DNA from: Ambrosia x helenae
Lineage: Eukaryota; Streptophyta; Magnoliopsida; Asterales; Asteraceae
NCBI GenBank assembly: GCA_030844895.1
Contig: CM061230.1
Location: forward strand, 1,094,705 to 1,158,704
Length of the DNA: 64,000 bases
Direction: 5' to 3'
In this document: positions 1 to 12,700 of the stretch, piece by piece
Numbering within the stretch: position 1 is the first letter of the stretch
How the letters are laid out: each line of letters opens with the position of its first letter
Made by a program: the position numbers and the translations under genes
The notes under the pieces: model-generated
What the model was told of the DNA's origin: nothing
Database searches by the model: none
The model's input: the letters and a program-made list of their open reading frames with translations, nothing else

Positions 1-1636
1 ACAAGCAGTTTCTTTGGTACACATCCACGAAGCACACACCTTCACCCCAAATATTAATTTATCACGATATCAACACACTCATACCACCAATCCACCATAT
101 ATATATATAAAAAAAAAAGCATCAATCGTATCATGTCATATCAATAGCATGAGATTAAATCCATCGTAGATGTCATATCACCAACACAATTTTAGTCGTT
201 TAGTGGTTGATATGAACACAATAATTACATATCATAGATTCATAGTCACTCGATTACATGTTTTTTAGTATCATAAACCTTCATAGTTCATTCCATATAT
301 TAGTTAATCACCAGAGCAACACATTCATACCACCATAAACAAAACTAAGGGGGTGTTTAGGATTGATTATTCAAAACAGATTATGCGTTTTGGAAAAACA
401 AGGGTAGAACTGCTTATAGATTATTGCGTTTTGGTAGCCTAAAAAACTGATTATCTGCGTTTTCAAAACGCCATCCCAAACACTAAAAACTGATTATCTG
501 CGTTTTCAATACGCAATAATCTAAAAATCAGATTCAAAACGCAATCCCAAACACCCTCTAAAACATCCACCATATCAATAATAAATAGTTAAATTCACCA
601 TAAATTTAGAAATCACCAACACAGTCTTTACACACTGATATAATAACACAATAAACAACACAGTCACTCATTAAAAAATATTACTTCATCACAAAGTAAC
701 ATATTCATACCACCATAAATGGAAATAGCGTACGAGAACCATACGTATGTGCGTGTAATGTACTTTCTTGAACGATCAAACACAAAGAGACAACCTCCTA
801 TTTAAATTCACAGGAGCCAACAGCAAACACACAAAACTTCTTAACAGAATATACAACGTAAATCTAACCGCTCTATAACTATAACCACACTAACATAAAC
901 CATCAATCATACCAATAATTTATAGTCAAATTCATCATTATTATAATCAGATCACCAACAAAATCTTTACTCATTGAAAATAAACACAATAAATATCGTA
1001 GCTGTTCGCCACCTGTTCGTCCTACGCCCTACGGTTTTAACCATTAACTCATTCGAGCCTACGAATGGCTTAATGTTAAGTTGTTAACAATCAGTTAGTG
1101 GTTTATATCCTAATGTTTAGCGATTTAATGTGTATTCAAATAGGTTAGGCTAGCTATAAACATTAACTGTAACTAAATTTCAAATATTAAAAAAAAACAA
1201 TAATAATATTATTATTATTATTATTAAAAAAAAAAACTTACGTTCCACCAACGCCGCCAGTAGTATCAGAAGAGATAGTAGAAAACGGAAGCTCACAAAC
1301 AGCAACCGACGCCCCAAAATTGGAGGCAAAACGAGAAGCCCTAACGCCGCCGCTACCGGCGCCGATTGTAAACAAGTCGAAGTCATAGGTGCGAGGCTCG
1401 GCGCCGTTAGTGGAGTGGGCTAGGGTGGTGAAACGACGACGTTTTGATAGGGTGTGGCGGTTATTACAATCGGAGATAAAAGGTAGGGCGATTTTGAGTG
1501 GTGATGGTTGGGGAGATGATATAAGGAGTAGAGAACGGTTGAGGATTGGGAACTTGTGTCTGTAGAGGAAGGTTTGGAGAGATGATGATGAGAGAGTTGT
1601 ACTGAGTTTTGGTGTGGTTGTTACATATGTCGCCAT
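1..1636 (-). CDS. GR: Glutathione reductase, chloroplast type (5' part: exon 1 and start of exon 2)
   Basis: FAD flavoenzyme that reduces oxidised glutathione with NADPH in plastids. Exon 1 runs 1636 to 1242 on the minus strand (ATG at 1636) and ends with donor GTAAGT at 1241. The intron is 1241-40 and exon 2 starts at 39 after GAAG, continuing beyond base 1. Residues 1 to about 75 are Ser/Thr/Arg-rich, as in a transit peptide. IGAGSGGV (residues 91-98) is the FAD-binding glycine motif and GGVGGT ends exon 1. Exon 2 begins TCVLRGCVPKK, which holds the redox-active cysteine pair, so the split codon and reading frame join correctly. The FAD/NADPH and dimerisation domains lie outside the window to the left. 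The intron carries a Tourist-like MITE. No lesion is visible in the part present. The identification rests on family motifs; plastid rather than cytosolic type is inferred from the long N-terminus. Confidence 0.94.
349..558. mobile_element. Tourist/PIF-like MITE in GR intron 1
   Basis: A 210-bp element with inverted ends GGGGGTGTTTAGG and CCAAACACCCTC, flanked by the 3-bp duplication TAA (346-348 and 559-561). The interior is largely self-complementary around ACGCAGATAATC-like motifs. It is the same family as 16588-16810. A 3-bp TWA duplication with GGG...TGTTTGG ends is characteristic of PIF/Harbinger-derived Tourist MITEs. Confidence 0.85.
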
Positions 1637-2306
1637 TGTTTGTGGTGGTTAGTGGTGGTTTGTGGTGGTCTGGATGTTTTTTATTATTATTATTATTTTC
1701 TTGTGTGAATGGTAGTAGCAGATGACGGGTTTTATTTGTGGGCTGTGTTTTACTTTTGTGTTAGATTGAGTATGGAATTGCAATTCATTTTTATTGTTTT
1801 ATTTTAAGGCGGGGCGGGTGGTACGTGATGGCTACTCTGTAATAACTGTGACTATCTATATTGTACATGACTTGGATTGGGAAAGTGGCGGAGTTTTTAA
1901 CTTATCCGGTATTAAGAGGTAGCGTACTATTGTATTTCTTATTGGGTGATGTATGTATAATCTTTATTGTACTTTGGGTGTTTTGCTAGTATCTCGCTAG
2001 CCTAGGTGAATAAAATGATTTTGTTGGCCGTTCAAAGAAAATAACTGTGACTATCACAACCATCGCCTCCACCAAATCATCACTAGTGTGATGTCAGAAT
2101 TTCGTGATAGTCATCATGGTGGTGAGAGAAGTAATAAAGGGGGTTGCTTGTTTGGGAATAAGGTGTGATAGTGTGATGGTGTGATACGCCACCCCATGTA
2201 TTTAATGATTGGCGTAATGAAATGATAAAAAAATTGAGGTGGCACAGTCTAATTGGGTGTGATAAAACCCACCTTCATGACCTCCCCGCCCAACCAAAAA
2301 GGCTAA
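1637..2306. other. GR upstream region, no gene seen
   Basis: Non-coding DNA upstream of GR. It holds a short TTA/TAA microsatellite at about 1681-1698 and direct and inverted GTGTGATAG/CTATCAC motifs around 2045-2200 that suggest an old small transposon, but no boundaries could be set. No confident TATA box was picked. Confidence 0.5.
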
Positions 2307-2521
2307 TGGGTTGTTTGGTTGATTAAGTGTTGAATCATTAAGATAGTCTGAATGGTTAAGAGGCTTTGAATAGTTAAGAGCTGAATCATTCAGCATCCCT
2401 TATTAGCTTAATGGTTCAGCACTTAATCATTCCATTCAGATGCTGAAACAAACAGTCTGAATACTGAATGATTCAGACCTGAATGGTTAAGAGGTTGATT
2501 AAGAGGCTACCAAACAGCCCC
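2307..2521. mobile_element. PIF/Tourist-like MITE
   Basis: A 215-bp element beginning TGGGTTGTTTGGTTGATTAA and ending GGCTACCAAACAGCCCC, flanked by TAA on both sides (2304-2306 and 2522-2524). Inside are many short GAATGGTTAAGAGG/GAATCATT motifs in both orientations. The inverted ends and 3-bp TWA duplication support the class. Confidence 0.75.
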
Positions 2522-2859
2522 TAAGTTCGAGTGGTATAAGGTAGCGTCTGGCGTTCTCCTTTATATCCACCATTGTGTTTCAAAATTAGTTTTTTGGAAG
2601 GAAATTGAAGGAAAATGGTTTTTAGGCCAAATATATCATTCCAATTTGGAAGGAAAAGAAAAAAAAACATTCATTTCTTTTATTTCATTGAGTAAGCTTA
2701 ATAACACAACTTAAAGGATTCACCCATATTTAGACCATGTATCATTGATTCCACGACCCATTCCATGTGGAAATTTTGCATTAATTTCACAGTCATTCAT
2801 ACATACGTGACCAATAGGTGATGTTGCCGCTTGAGAGTGGTGGTCACGAATTTGGTTTC

Positions 2860-3370
2860 CTCACCGAGACTAATCTGGTTATGCTTGCAAAATGGTGGTG
2901 GCGATTCAAAGCTTACAGCCATGAGTTGCGGAAGAAGGTGGGTTGGGATGTTTCACAACAGTTCCTCGTATTGGAACCCTAGCCTTATAAGGGGCTTTAG
3001 GCAGATATGACGTATTATCGATTAACGGTCTAAAAAGGGGCTTTAGGATTTTAATTGGGCGCAACAACAATTTAGCTTCTTTAGGAATAATTGGGTTTCA
3101 AAAAATGTGTGTACAGTTTCTTGGCGTACGAAGCTATCTAGCTTTCGACTATGGTCGCTTTGCCTCCCATAATCATCCATGTGTAGTCCCAATTGTGTCC
3201 GTTTTGCGGGAACGACATGAATATCGGGGAGCATATCTTTGTCCCATGTCATATCTCCCAAATCGTGTGGCATGTTATCTTAATGTGGTGCAAGGTTCTT
3301 GCAACATACGCCTTTTGAGTTAGGGATATTCTGGAGCTTTATAAATTGGTTATATATTTGAAAAAACAAA
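2860..3370 (+). pseudogene. Relic of a LINE reverse transcriptase C-terminus (zf-RVT region)
   Basis: Decayed non-LTR retrotransposon ORF2. Around 2870-2945 the plus strand reads NLVMLAKWWWRFKAYSH, the typical LAKWWWRF segment upstream of the RNase-H/zf-RVT part. At about 3090-3130 it reads NNWVSKNVCTVSWRTKL, and at about 3213-3350, in another frame, HIFVPCHISQIVWHV followed by WCKVLATYAF, a stop, then VRDILELYKL. These match the order of the plant LINE zf-RVT domain (WVPKKV..WR.KL, C..C, HLF..C..S..VW, WC, ELRDLLELH). Several frameshifts and stops make it non-functional. The LINE's upstream part and poly(A) end were not located. Confidence 0.75.
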
Positions 3371-3570
3371 GTCTAAAATGCGCTGATTTTTATAGCTTAT
3401 TGGTGTATTTGAAAGATGCACAACGACATGGTTTTTAATTAAAAGGCACGCTTAGTTCCTAAAACCTTGGGGATGGTTGGGCTTAGCTGCGCTTGGAGCT
3501 GGAAACGCCTGTTGATGTCTTAGGTGGAGGTTAATGATCTCTATGAGCTGATGATTTTGGTTGGCTATGT

Positions 3571-4189
3571 GATTTTAATAGAAAAGGTTAACGCCGCTAA
3601 CAAAATAGCGAAATATATTGCAACTTTTCAATTAAATGGATTATTCAATATATGCATTAATTCATTACATACCGATGAATGTTGACAATTTTGTCATTTT
3701 TTGGGTATTATCTTTTTTGTCGCTTAGCTTTTAGCATTGATACTTACAGTCTCTCAAGTTTTTAAAAACGTTGTAAAATTGCATTTTTATTCATTGGAGT
3801 TTTACGTGTTTTCTTTTATGTGCGTGTCGGTCTGAATACAAGTTGGTTTACGTTTCGATGTTTTTTCCCCTAAAACGCATCGAGTCAAATATAATATGTT
3901 TTCGTCCTTATTTTTATTTGTATTTTATGTTGCTCTTTTTGTGTTATAAATGCGTATTTTTGTTTTACGTTTTTCTCTGGTTTTAATCGCCGTTCGGTTA
4001 GTACCGTTTTACGCGCCCTCCACCCCACGTTGATAACACCGTTTTACGTCTCCTAACCTGTAACGCAGGTGCTTAATACTAATTATAATAATAAAATTAG
4101 TCCAAGCAACATAACTGCAAGAATGTATAGAAAGAATTCACGAATGGATCTAAATTGAAGAAAAGTGAAAGATACATAATGATATTATG
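3571..4189 (+). mobile_element. Probable Helitron remnant with 3' terminus near 4082
   Basis: The segment ends with ACCTG-TAACG-CAGGT, a 5-bp-stem hairpin at 4056-4070, followed 8 bases later by CTAAT (4079-4083). That is the layout of a plant Helitron 3' end (hairpin then CTRR, inserted before T). The preceding part (TGAATACAAGTTGGTTTACG and following) resembles the interior of the better-defined Helitron at 57397-58604 (AATTCAAGTTGGTTTATG). The 5' end was not found. Confidence 0.4.
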
Positions 4190-4850
4190 AAATGAACATT
4201 TTCTTTTCAATTCCTTTCTCGTTCCATATGTTACATAGTTGGAATGACATTATGAAACCCATAATACTATCAGTTGTCGGTCGGTCACGAGCATGCGCGA
4301 GCCATAGACTTCACTCTCAAACAACCCGGCCACTTGACCTCGTTGTGGCTAAGGGTGAGCACCGGCATGACCAAAACTCACTTTCTCCCCTTAATGCACG
4401 CGACCACCATCGCATGTGCTCGTCCTGCGATTGTTCGCGTGGGGCTGTTGTGGCTAAGGGTGAGCACCAGGCTGAAAACCTCACTCACGCCGGAGCTCGC
4501 TCGCAGCCCAAAATAGACAGTCTAAAGGAAGAGAGCAAATAACGAAGCAAATACGCAACCTCAGACACTGATATCTAAAAAATATTATTGTTGTCTCTTT
4601 ATTTTGGTTGGTAGAATTGTTTTTCTTCTTCATCTGAGTGGATTGTAACTTTCTTTGAATCAATCATATACATATTCATTTCCCTCCTTTTCATAATCAT
4701 GACAACCGTAACATTCCTATGATCTCATGGATAATCCTGATGTAGTAATTATGTGTGTAATAAAGATATTCCTTATATATTTTAGTTTTGAACTTTAGCC
4801 CGATGTATGATTTAGCCATTACAAATAAAGTTATAACAAGATCGTAATAA
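4190..4850. other. Intergenic, imperfect internal duplication, no gene
   Basis: Contains two copies of GTGGCTAAGGGTGAGCACC (4343-4361 and 4450-4468) in a GC-richer island at 4290-4520. Open frames exist here but show no recognisable domain, so no gene is called. Confidence 0.4.
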
Positions 4851-4853
4851 TCC

Positions 4854-5184
4854 CTACCTGTGGCCAGTTGGTAGGAAGGTTTGGGCTTTTTAACGGAGAC
4901 TCGGGTTCGATATCTACTTATGTCACTTCATTATGGCAATGAAGGATTTGAGCTACACCTTATGAGGTTGTCAGTTCGAAATCCCAAGCCCACCCGGATT
5001 TTCATCTCACCGTGTGTTACGCCATAGAGTTATGCTTTTATTGTGGTACAAAGACTGTCAAGTGGCAGCCGACGATATAGTTTATCGGGGGAACGCCTAA
5101 GCCAAACTTTAAAGCCAGTGGTCAAAGTGGGGCAACATGACTCTCCAATTTAATAAGTGTAATGACAAAAAAAAAAAAAAAAAA
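4854..5184 (+). mobile_element. tRNA-derived SINE-like element
   Basis: An A-box-like GTGGCCAGTTGGTAGG is followed about 45 bases on by a B-box-like GGGTTCGATAT, the internal RNA polymerase III promoter pattern of tRNA-derived SINEs. The element then runs about 250 bp to an A19 tail at 5166-5184. The flanking duplication was not resolved, so the exact start is uncertain. Confidence 0.5.
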
Positions 5185-5231
5185 ATCGCCGTTAAAAAGA
5201 AAAGTAGATTGTAAGAAACCAAAGTTGTTAA

Positions 5232-6170
5232 GGTAGCGTTTGGTATGGTGGAATGAAAGGGGGAATGGAATGGCCCATTACGAGGTAATGAAAAATAATG
5301 TGTTTGGTTGGTTAAAGGAATGGAATCACCCATTCCACAAGGCATTCCATTCCCTCAAAACCATTCCATCCACTTCCAATGTTTTTTTTTCATTCCATCC
5401 CTCAATCATCCTTTACTAACAACATCATAACCCACCACCACCACCCACCACTCACCATCATCGTCACCACCCACCACCCTTGTCGCCACCACCCACCACC
5501 ACCGCTGCCACCACCACCCACCACCGTCGCCCACCACCTCTACCGCCACCTGCTACCGCCACCCACCTACCCACCACCGTCGCCGCCACCCACCACCGTC
5601 ACCTACCCATCGCCGCCATCCAACACCACCCACCTCCGCCCACCACCATCACCCACCCACGCCCACCAACATCACCCACCCACCGCCGCCACCCACTACC
5701 GACACTGCTCACCATCGTCACCCACCCACCATCACCGCCATCCACCTCCACACATCGCCACCGTTTGCCACCACCCACCACCACGCTACCGCCACACACC
5801 ACCACCTACCATCACTACCACCAACCACTACCCACCACCGCCACTAATCACCATCGTTGCCCACCCACCATCACGGTCATCCACCTCCACCTTCCACAGT
5901 CGCTACCGCCACCCACCACCGCCACTACCGCCACATATACCACCACCATCATCGCCACTGACCACCACCAACCACCGCCACTAACCACCGATTTTATTCA
6001 TTCGTCTTTTCATGCCTATCCAACAACACAAAATAATGTTTTATTTCATTCCCACGTGGCAACCAAACAAGACATGGAATGGTAATGATCCATTCCATTA
6101 CCTTGTCCATTCCATTACCTCGTCCATTCCATTCACTCTTTCATTCCATTACCCCATACCAAACAGACCC
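5232..6170. mobile_element. PIF-like element with an internal CCACC minisatellite
   Basis: A 939-bp element with inverted ends GGTAGCGTTTGGTATGG and CCATACCAAACAGACCC and TAA on both sides (5229-5231 and 6171-6173). Subterminal parts repeat CATTCCATT/AATGGAATGG in opposite orientation. The centre (about 5425-5990) is a degenerate array of CCACCACC, CCGCCAC and CATCACC units. Long open frames in it (His/Pro/Thr only) are a by-product of the repeat and are not genes. Confidence 0.8.
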
Positions 6171-6720
6171 TAAGTTTTTTTTTTTTCTTTTCGTATTTAA
6201 GTTTTTCGTATCGGCCAGATCTTTTTGGTTTCTAATACAAGACAACACTTAAAATATATATTATATAATTTTTAAATTATTATTATCATATTTTAATGAC
6301 ATACACGATGCCACGTACGTTCCTAAATGATTATAAGATTCGTCACAAACAATCATTAAAAAAATACAAAAACCATTTTATAATCTCAATTTTTTTCTAA
6401 AATTCTAATTTAATATTAAAAAAATTACAATATTAAAAAACCATTTTATAATTCTAATTTAATATTAAAAAAAATTACAATACGTAGCAACGAACATGGT
6501 ATTTACCATCTTCCCCGCGTCCCCTTTGTTTCTCTCTCTAAATCTTCTCTCTCTCTCCTCTTTTCCATCAGATCACACAGCAAAGCATATAATCACACTG
6601 CACACACATAATCCCTTCACATAAACCCTAATAATATTATTCTTTAAATCTCGACCGTTAACTATCCTAGTTCATACATCCAATGATCAAACATTCTGTT
6701 ATTATTATTATTATTATTAG
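6171..6720 (+). promoter_or_regulatory. Promoter and 5' leader region of the GAUT6-like gene
   Basis: AT-rich DNA followed by a pyrimidine-rich leader (CTCTCTC tracts at 6531-6563) and an ATT/TTA repeat just before the ATG at 6721. CT-rich tracts near the start site are common in plant leaders. No specific TATA box is assigned. Confidence 0.4.
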
Positions 6721-9700
6721 ATGAAGCAATTCCGTCGACGTACCACCATTTTCATCCTCTCTCTTCTCTTCCTCTCTGTTTTTTGCCCCTATTCTTCTCC
6801 TAAACGGTACCGTTTTACTATTAGTAATTATTAAACTTTGTTTTTAGTTGGATCGGTTTTGCTATTCAAAAGCGGTTAGGCGCACTTTATTGTAATCGTC
6901 ATTTTAATATTTTTTTTAATTTTTATGTATTTAAATACTCTTATTATTTTATCGGTTCAGCGGTTCGTGCATAGTAATTATTAAGCTTTGTTTTTAGTAG
7001 GATCGGTTTTGCTATTCAAAAGCGGTTAGACGCACTTTATTGTAATCGTCCTTTTAATATTTATGTATTTAAATGCTCTTATTATTTTATCGGTTCAGTA
7101 GGTCGGGCATAGTAATTATTAAGCTTTGTTTTTAGTAGGATCGCTTTTGCTATTCAAAAGCGGTTAGACGCACTTTATTGTAATCGTCCTTTTAATATTT
7201 ATGTATTTAAATGCTCTTATTATTTTATCGGTTCAGTAGGTCGGGCATAGTAATTATTAAGCTTTGTATTTTTAGTAGGATCGGTTTTGCTATTCAAAAG
7301 CGGTTAGGCACACTTTATTGTAATCGTCCTTTTAATATTTATGTATTTAAATGCTCTTATTATTTTATCGGTTTAGCAGGTCGTGCATAGTAATTATTAA
7401 GTTTTGTTTTTTAGTAGGACCGGTTTTGCTATTCAAAAGCGGTTCGGCGCACTTTATTGTAATCGTCCTTTTAATATTTAATTTTTTTTAGATACTAATT
7501 TTCATATCCACTAAACAAATTACATAAGTATTTAAATATTTTATTTGTGTTTTTTTCTTATGCAGAATCGAATGGATTGGTTGATGATTTATCAAGTTTG
7601 GTATGATCTTATTAATTACCTGTTGATGTTTTTTTTATTAAGTTATTGTTATTAGTTAAATTAGTTTAATTATTAAGTTATTGTTAGTAGTGTCTCGGCT
7701 TCGGGTGGGCAGGGTTACGTTTTTAGTAGATTAGGATTTGCTATTCAGAAAGGGTTAGTGGCGCAGCTTGTTGCCCGTCTGCCCGTTATCTTAATGTAAT
7801 TTTCTTTGTCCGAGAATAAAAGATTAAAAAGTTCGATAAAAAAAATAAAAAAATTAATGATTGAATCACAGTTGTTTTATATAATTATATCAATTGTGCC
7901 CTTCGCTTTTGACACATTTGGGGGCCTTGCTCCCGAAGCAATCCGGTTTTTAGATCGAGTGCAAAATGTGGTGCAGAGTAACTCTCCTGTGGCCAAGGAC
8001 ACAAGCTTTATATTTAATAGAGTAGGCTTTACTGTTCAAAAAGGTGTTGCGGCGCAGCTTGTTGCCCGTCTACCCGCACCTCACTTGTAATTCTTGTTGG
8101 TATCGATATATATGATCATTAATTATACAGTTTAAAAAAAGAAAATTATATCAATATTTTTGTTGATTTTGTTATGATTGGTGGTGGTGTTGTTTATAAT
8201 GTAGAGTAATTTATATTATATTAATATTTTAATCTTTTATATCTTTATTTATTTATATATTTATTTATTAATTTTATTTTATTTTACAGAAAGGTAGGAG
8301 GGATCTGTTGAAGTTGAATTTAATAAAGCAGGTTATTTTTGCAATGCTAGTTTATATAATTGGTTTGATTGAACAATTTTATGTGATTGAAATGTATTTG
8401 TTGGTATTATTATTAGGAGGAAGGTGTTGGCTTAAGAGAACCTGTTTTAGAGGTTTATAAAGATGTAAAGTTTGATCTTACTTCTAGTTCCGGATTCGTG
8501 GATTTGAGTATTAGGTCTGATGATAAAGGAAATGGTTGGTCTCTTGAGTGTCTTTAAATGTAACTTGATTGATCGGTCGGATGATTGCTGTGCAGTTTTT
8601 GAGTGTTAATAGTTGCTTGCTGAATGATTTCAGGAGATGTTGATGCACAAGGATATAGTGGACAGAGTCAGGAAGAGAAAAGACTGGTAAATTCAGTGAC
8701 AGTGTAAAACTGTAAATGTATCTATATTACATAGACTTATTTTTAAGTAGATTTGTTGAATACAGTCGGCGTGCATATCGACTTGATAGTATGATACTGT
8801 TATCTGAATTTGAAATTCTAAAGAGCATTGTCTTGTGTTTTAAAATGTGAATAATTTAGATTTTTGCCTATGCAAAGTGTGAACAATTTATTTATTTTTC
8901 ATTGTTTTGATGACATGGGATGATCAGGATGTACAACCACAAGCTCGGAGGGCTCTGGATGCGAAGATTAAAGAGATGAAAGATCAGCTGATAAGGGCCA
9001 AAGCTTACTTGAGTTTTGCAATGCCAGCTGGCAACACTCATTTAGTAAAGGAATTACGATTACGGATTAAAGAATTAGAACGGGCCATGGGAGATGTCGG
9101 CAAAGACTCCGATTTGTCTAGGAGGTTGCCAATCATTTCTTTTGTTTCATATGCATGATTATCTTGGATTATAGATGAAAGAATTTCATCCATAGTTGTC
9201 AAAGCGCCTAGGCGCAAGGCGCATAAAAAACGAGGGCTTTTTATAATTAGGCGCATAGTATAAAATACATTTTTTTTAGGGATTTTAGAGATGTTTCATG
9301 CTTGTTTAGGGCCACATTAGGATGTTTTAGGGTTGTTTAGGACTTGTTCATAACTCATTTAGGATGTTTTAGAGGTTTAGGCAACTTTTAGCCTGAATTT
9401 GGCTGGAAATTAGCCTGGAAACAGCCCCGATAGTGCGCCTCAGTGTCTAGGCGTGCTTTTGACAACTATGATTTCATCTACTATGCAATCAAGCGCATCA
9501 GTTTGAATTTTTTTTCACAGGAAAAAAAAAATCCTGATCTCTAGAGGTGGCAAAATGGGTTGGTTAAGCAATTATCTTTTTGACATGGGTCAAAGCTGGA
9601 CGTGTTAGGTTGACTCAAAACATTTTTTTAGCCAAAAATTTGAAGTTTTGTACAACTAGTTAGCGTGTCAGATTTTATTACAAAAATCATACTTTTTAAA

Positions 9701-12700
9701 AAATAACTAAGCTTGTTTTCGAATAAATGGTTTAGGAGGTTCTATGCATTTAAAATACAATTTCATCATGTTTGACTTGTTTCTTTATAAGCTAAACTTC
9801 TTAATTTTACAGACCCATTAGAGATAAAACAAAATGTCAGAATCTGAATACAGTACCATGTTGATAAATGTCTTTACTCTTCAGGGCTTTCCAGAGGATG
9901 CGGTCCATGGAAAATTCCCTACAAAAATCCGCACGAATTTATCCTGATTGCTGTAGCATGGTGAAGAAGCTTCGTGCCATGGCTGACAATGCTGAAGAAC
10001 TGGTTCGAGTACAAAAGGAGCAAGAGTCTTTTCTTGTACAGCTGGCCGGAAGAACTACTCCAAAGGGGCTTCATTGTCTTTCAATGAGGCTAACAGCTGA
10101 ATATTTTTCTTTAAATCCTGAAGAGAGAAAGCTTCCTAGCAATCCAGATGTGCATGATTCAAATCTTTATCATTTTGTGGTGTTTTCTGATAATGTTTTG
10201 GCATGCTCTGTTGTGGTGGACTCAACTGTCTCCTCTGCAAAGGTATGCTGACCTGGCTTTATCTGAGTTTTTCTTACATATGCTAGTCCATTATATATTA
10301 TAGATAATTCTGAGGTATAGTTAAAAAGATGAGTACTTGTAGTACTGTAGAATGTAGATAATTCTGACTGGCAGTGCTTGTCTTAATTGCATTTGAATGA
10401 AAGTAATAGATTGGGCCATTTTAACGGGTCAAATTAGATTTGGGATAAAATGAACCACCTTTTATACTGGTCGAAACGGGGTGGCAAGGTTGGTCACTTG
10501 GTCTGGTTACACTTATTTGTCTATCATTAATCTTTTCTGTAATCAAATTTCATTAGCGTGATAACAATATATTAAAATAAGGAAAATGCAAACAATATCC
10601 CTTTGGGCTAGGCTATCATTAAGTACCTTTTTATTTCACTAAAAAAACTAATATCTAGACGTAATCACTAACAGCCTTCCGTATTCTCTATCACATTACC
10701 AATGAAAGAAGTGAACCGTGGTTTTTGAGATACAAATAGGTGGTTTGTGATTATGATTGAATATTGTATTTTTAAAAGATTCAAATTAAAAATAGTAGTT
10801 GTGAACAATAGCCATAAGGGATATTGTTAAAAACCCCTAAAACAATAATTTAAATCTTTAGTAATTAAAATGGAATATCATTCTTTGTCTCCTAGTTTAC
10901 ACTAGAATTCATATGTGCATGTAACACATGTACTGATACAATAAACATAATTACTAAAGCTTGCACTTGTAAAGTTCTCTAGGATAGCATGGTAACTCCT
11001 TTTGTTAGTTTTAAGTTATAGAAGGTTTCATGTAGAGGTGGCCATTTTCACCTATTTACTTAGAAATGGTTGCTTTGGCTCATATTTTATATCAAGTAGG
11101 GCAAATGGGTCGAAACGGGCAAGTGTATCCCGAAGTGGTATTTAAATGCTTATAACCTCTTAAATCTTCTTTTTTAACTACTTACATTTATTTATAAAAA
11201 AATGAAAAAAAAAAAAGAAACAAAAACGTTGGTGGATCAATTTTCCTGTTTCGACCTGCTTTAGAAATTACTCGTTTGACCCAAACCTGTTACTTAAAAA
11301 GTCCTAAACCGGCCATTTCCACCTATATATGACACTTGTGATTTACTGGCATTAATTTTTATATATTTTTGCGAGAGCGAGTAATGAATTAACAGAAGTT
11401 GTTGATTCACAGGAGCCACGGAAAATTGTGTTTCATGTGGTGACAGATTCTCTAAACTTTGCAGCACTCTCAATGTGGTTCATATTACATCCTCCCAAAA
11501 AAGCTTCAGTCCAGATTCATAACATGGACAATTTTGATTGGTTTACTACTAAATATGACCCACCAAATACCAATGGCCATGATTCACAGGACCCAAGATA
11601 TTCTTCCACTTTAAACCACCTTAGATTTTATTTACCGGATATTTTTCCGACATTAAATAAGATTGTACTTCTTGATCATGATGTGGTTGTGCGAAAAGAT
11701 TTAACACACCTTTGGAGAGTAAATATGATGGGAAAAGTCAACGGGGCGGTCAAGACTTGTCAAGGAAATGATCCTGCGTTTCGCAGAATGAATTTGTTAC
11801 TCAACTTATCTGATCCAACAGTGGGGAAAATATTTAGCAACGAGGCGTGCACCTGGGTGTTTGGTGTAAATGTCTTTGATTTGCAAAAGTGGAGGAAAAG
11901 GAACCTGACCAGTGTTTATAACAAATACCTGCAACTGGTATGTATTTTTGGTTTTTTCAGTAATTTATCTTAGTTTTTGACGACATTCTGCACCGCATTT
12001 GATTTTATGTAGCTATGTAGAGGTGACAATTATGACCCGTTTACTTAATGACTCGATTTGGATTACATTCCATCCCGAATGTCAAATTTAAAATAGCTAA
12101 AATGGGCTGGGGTTAGAATTAGATTGACCCAGAACTCTTTTTTTTTTTTTTTTTTTTTTTGTCAAATAATTTTTGTTAAATTTGATTACAAGAAAGTATT
12201 TTTTAAGAATGATTTTATTTTGAATAAGCTATTTTTAGTAGAATACATGCCTTAACATTACACTTTGGAAAACTTCCAACATGGCAACATGTTCAACCCA
12301 TTTGACCCGTTTCCCTTTTAGCTATTTTCTTCCTTCTAATTTTACCCGTTTGAGCCTTTAGAGACAAAACTTAACCGAAACTGCACAATTTAGAAATAAC
12401 TGGGCTGAAATTACCGCCTCTAGCTATGATCTTTATCCTTATTTCATTAGTGGTCACTCTGCGACAACGATTTAAAACAGTAATCTCATTTTTACCATAA
12501 AATCGCAGGGAAAAAAGAAGCCAATGTGGAAAGCTGGTACCTTACCCTTAGGTTGGATGACATTTTACAATCAAACCATGGGGTTGGACCAAAAATGGCA
12601 AATTCATGGATTAGGATATCATTCTAGTATTAAACAAGAAGATATCGAGCGGGCAGCAGTCATACACTATGATGGCGTTATGAAACCATGGTTAGATATC

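Noticed and set aside
5379..6085. Two 201-codon open frames (His/Pro/Thr-rich)
   Set aside because: They are alternative readings of the CCACC minisatellite inside a PIF-like element; no domain, no codon bias beyond the repeat.
6823..7482. Regular direct repeats resembling a CRISPR-like array
   Set aside because: Units of 138 bp are contiguous without unique spacers and lie in a plant intron; this is a minisatellite.
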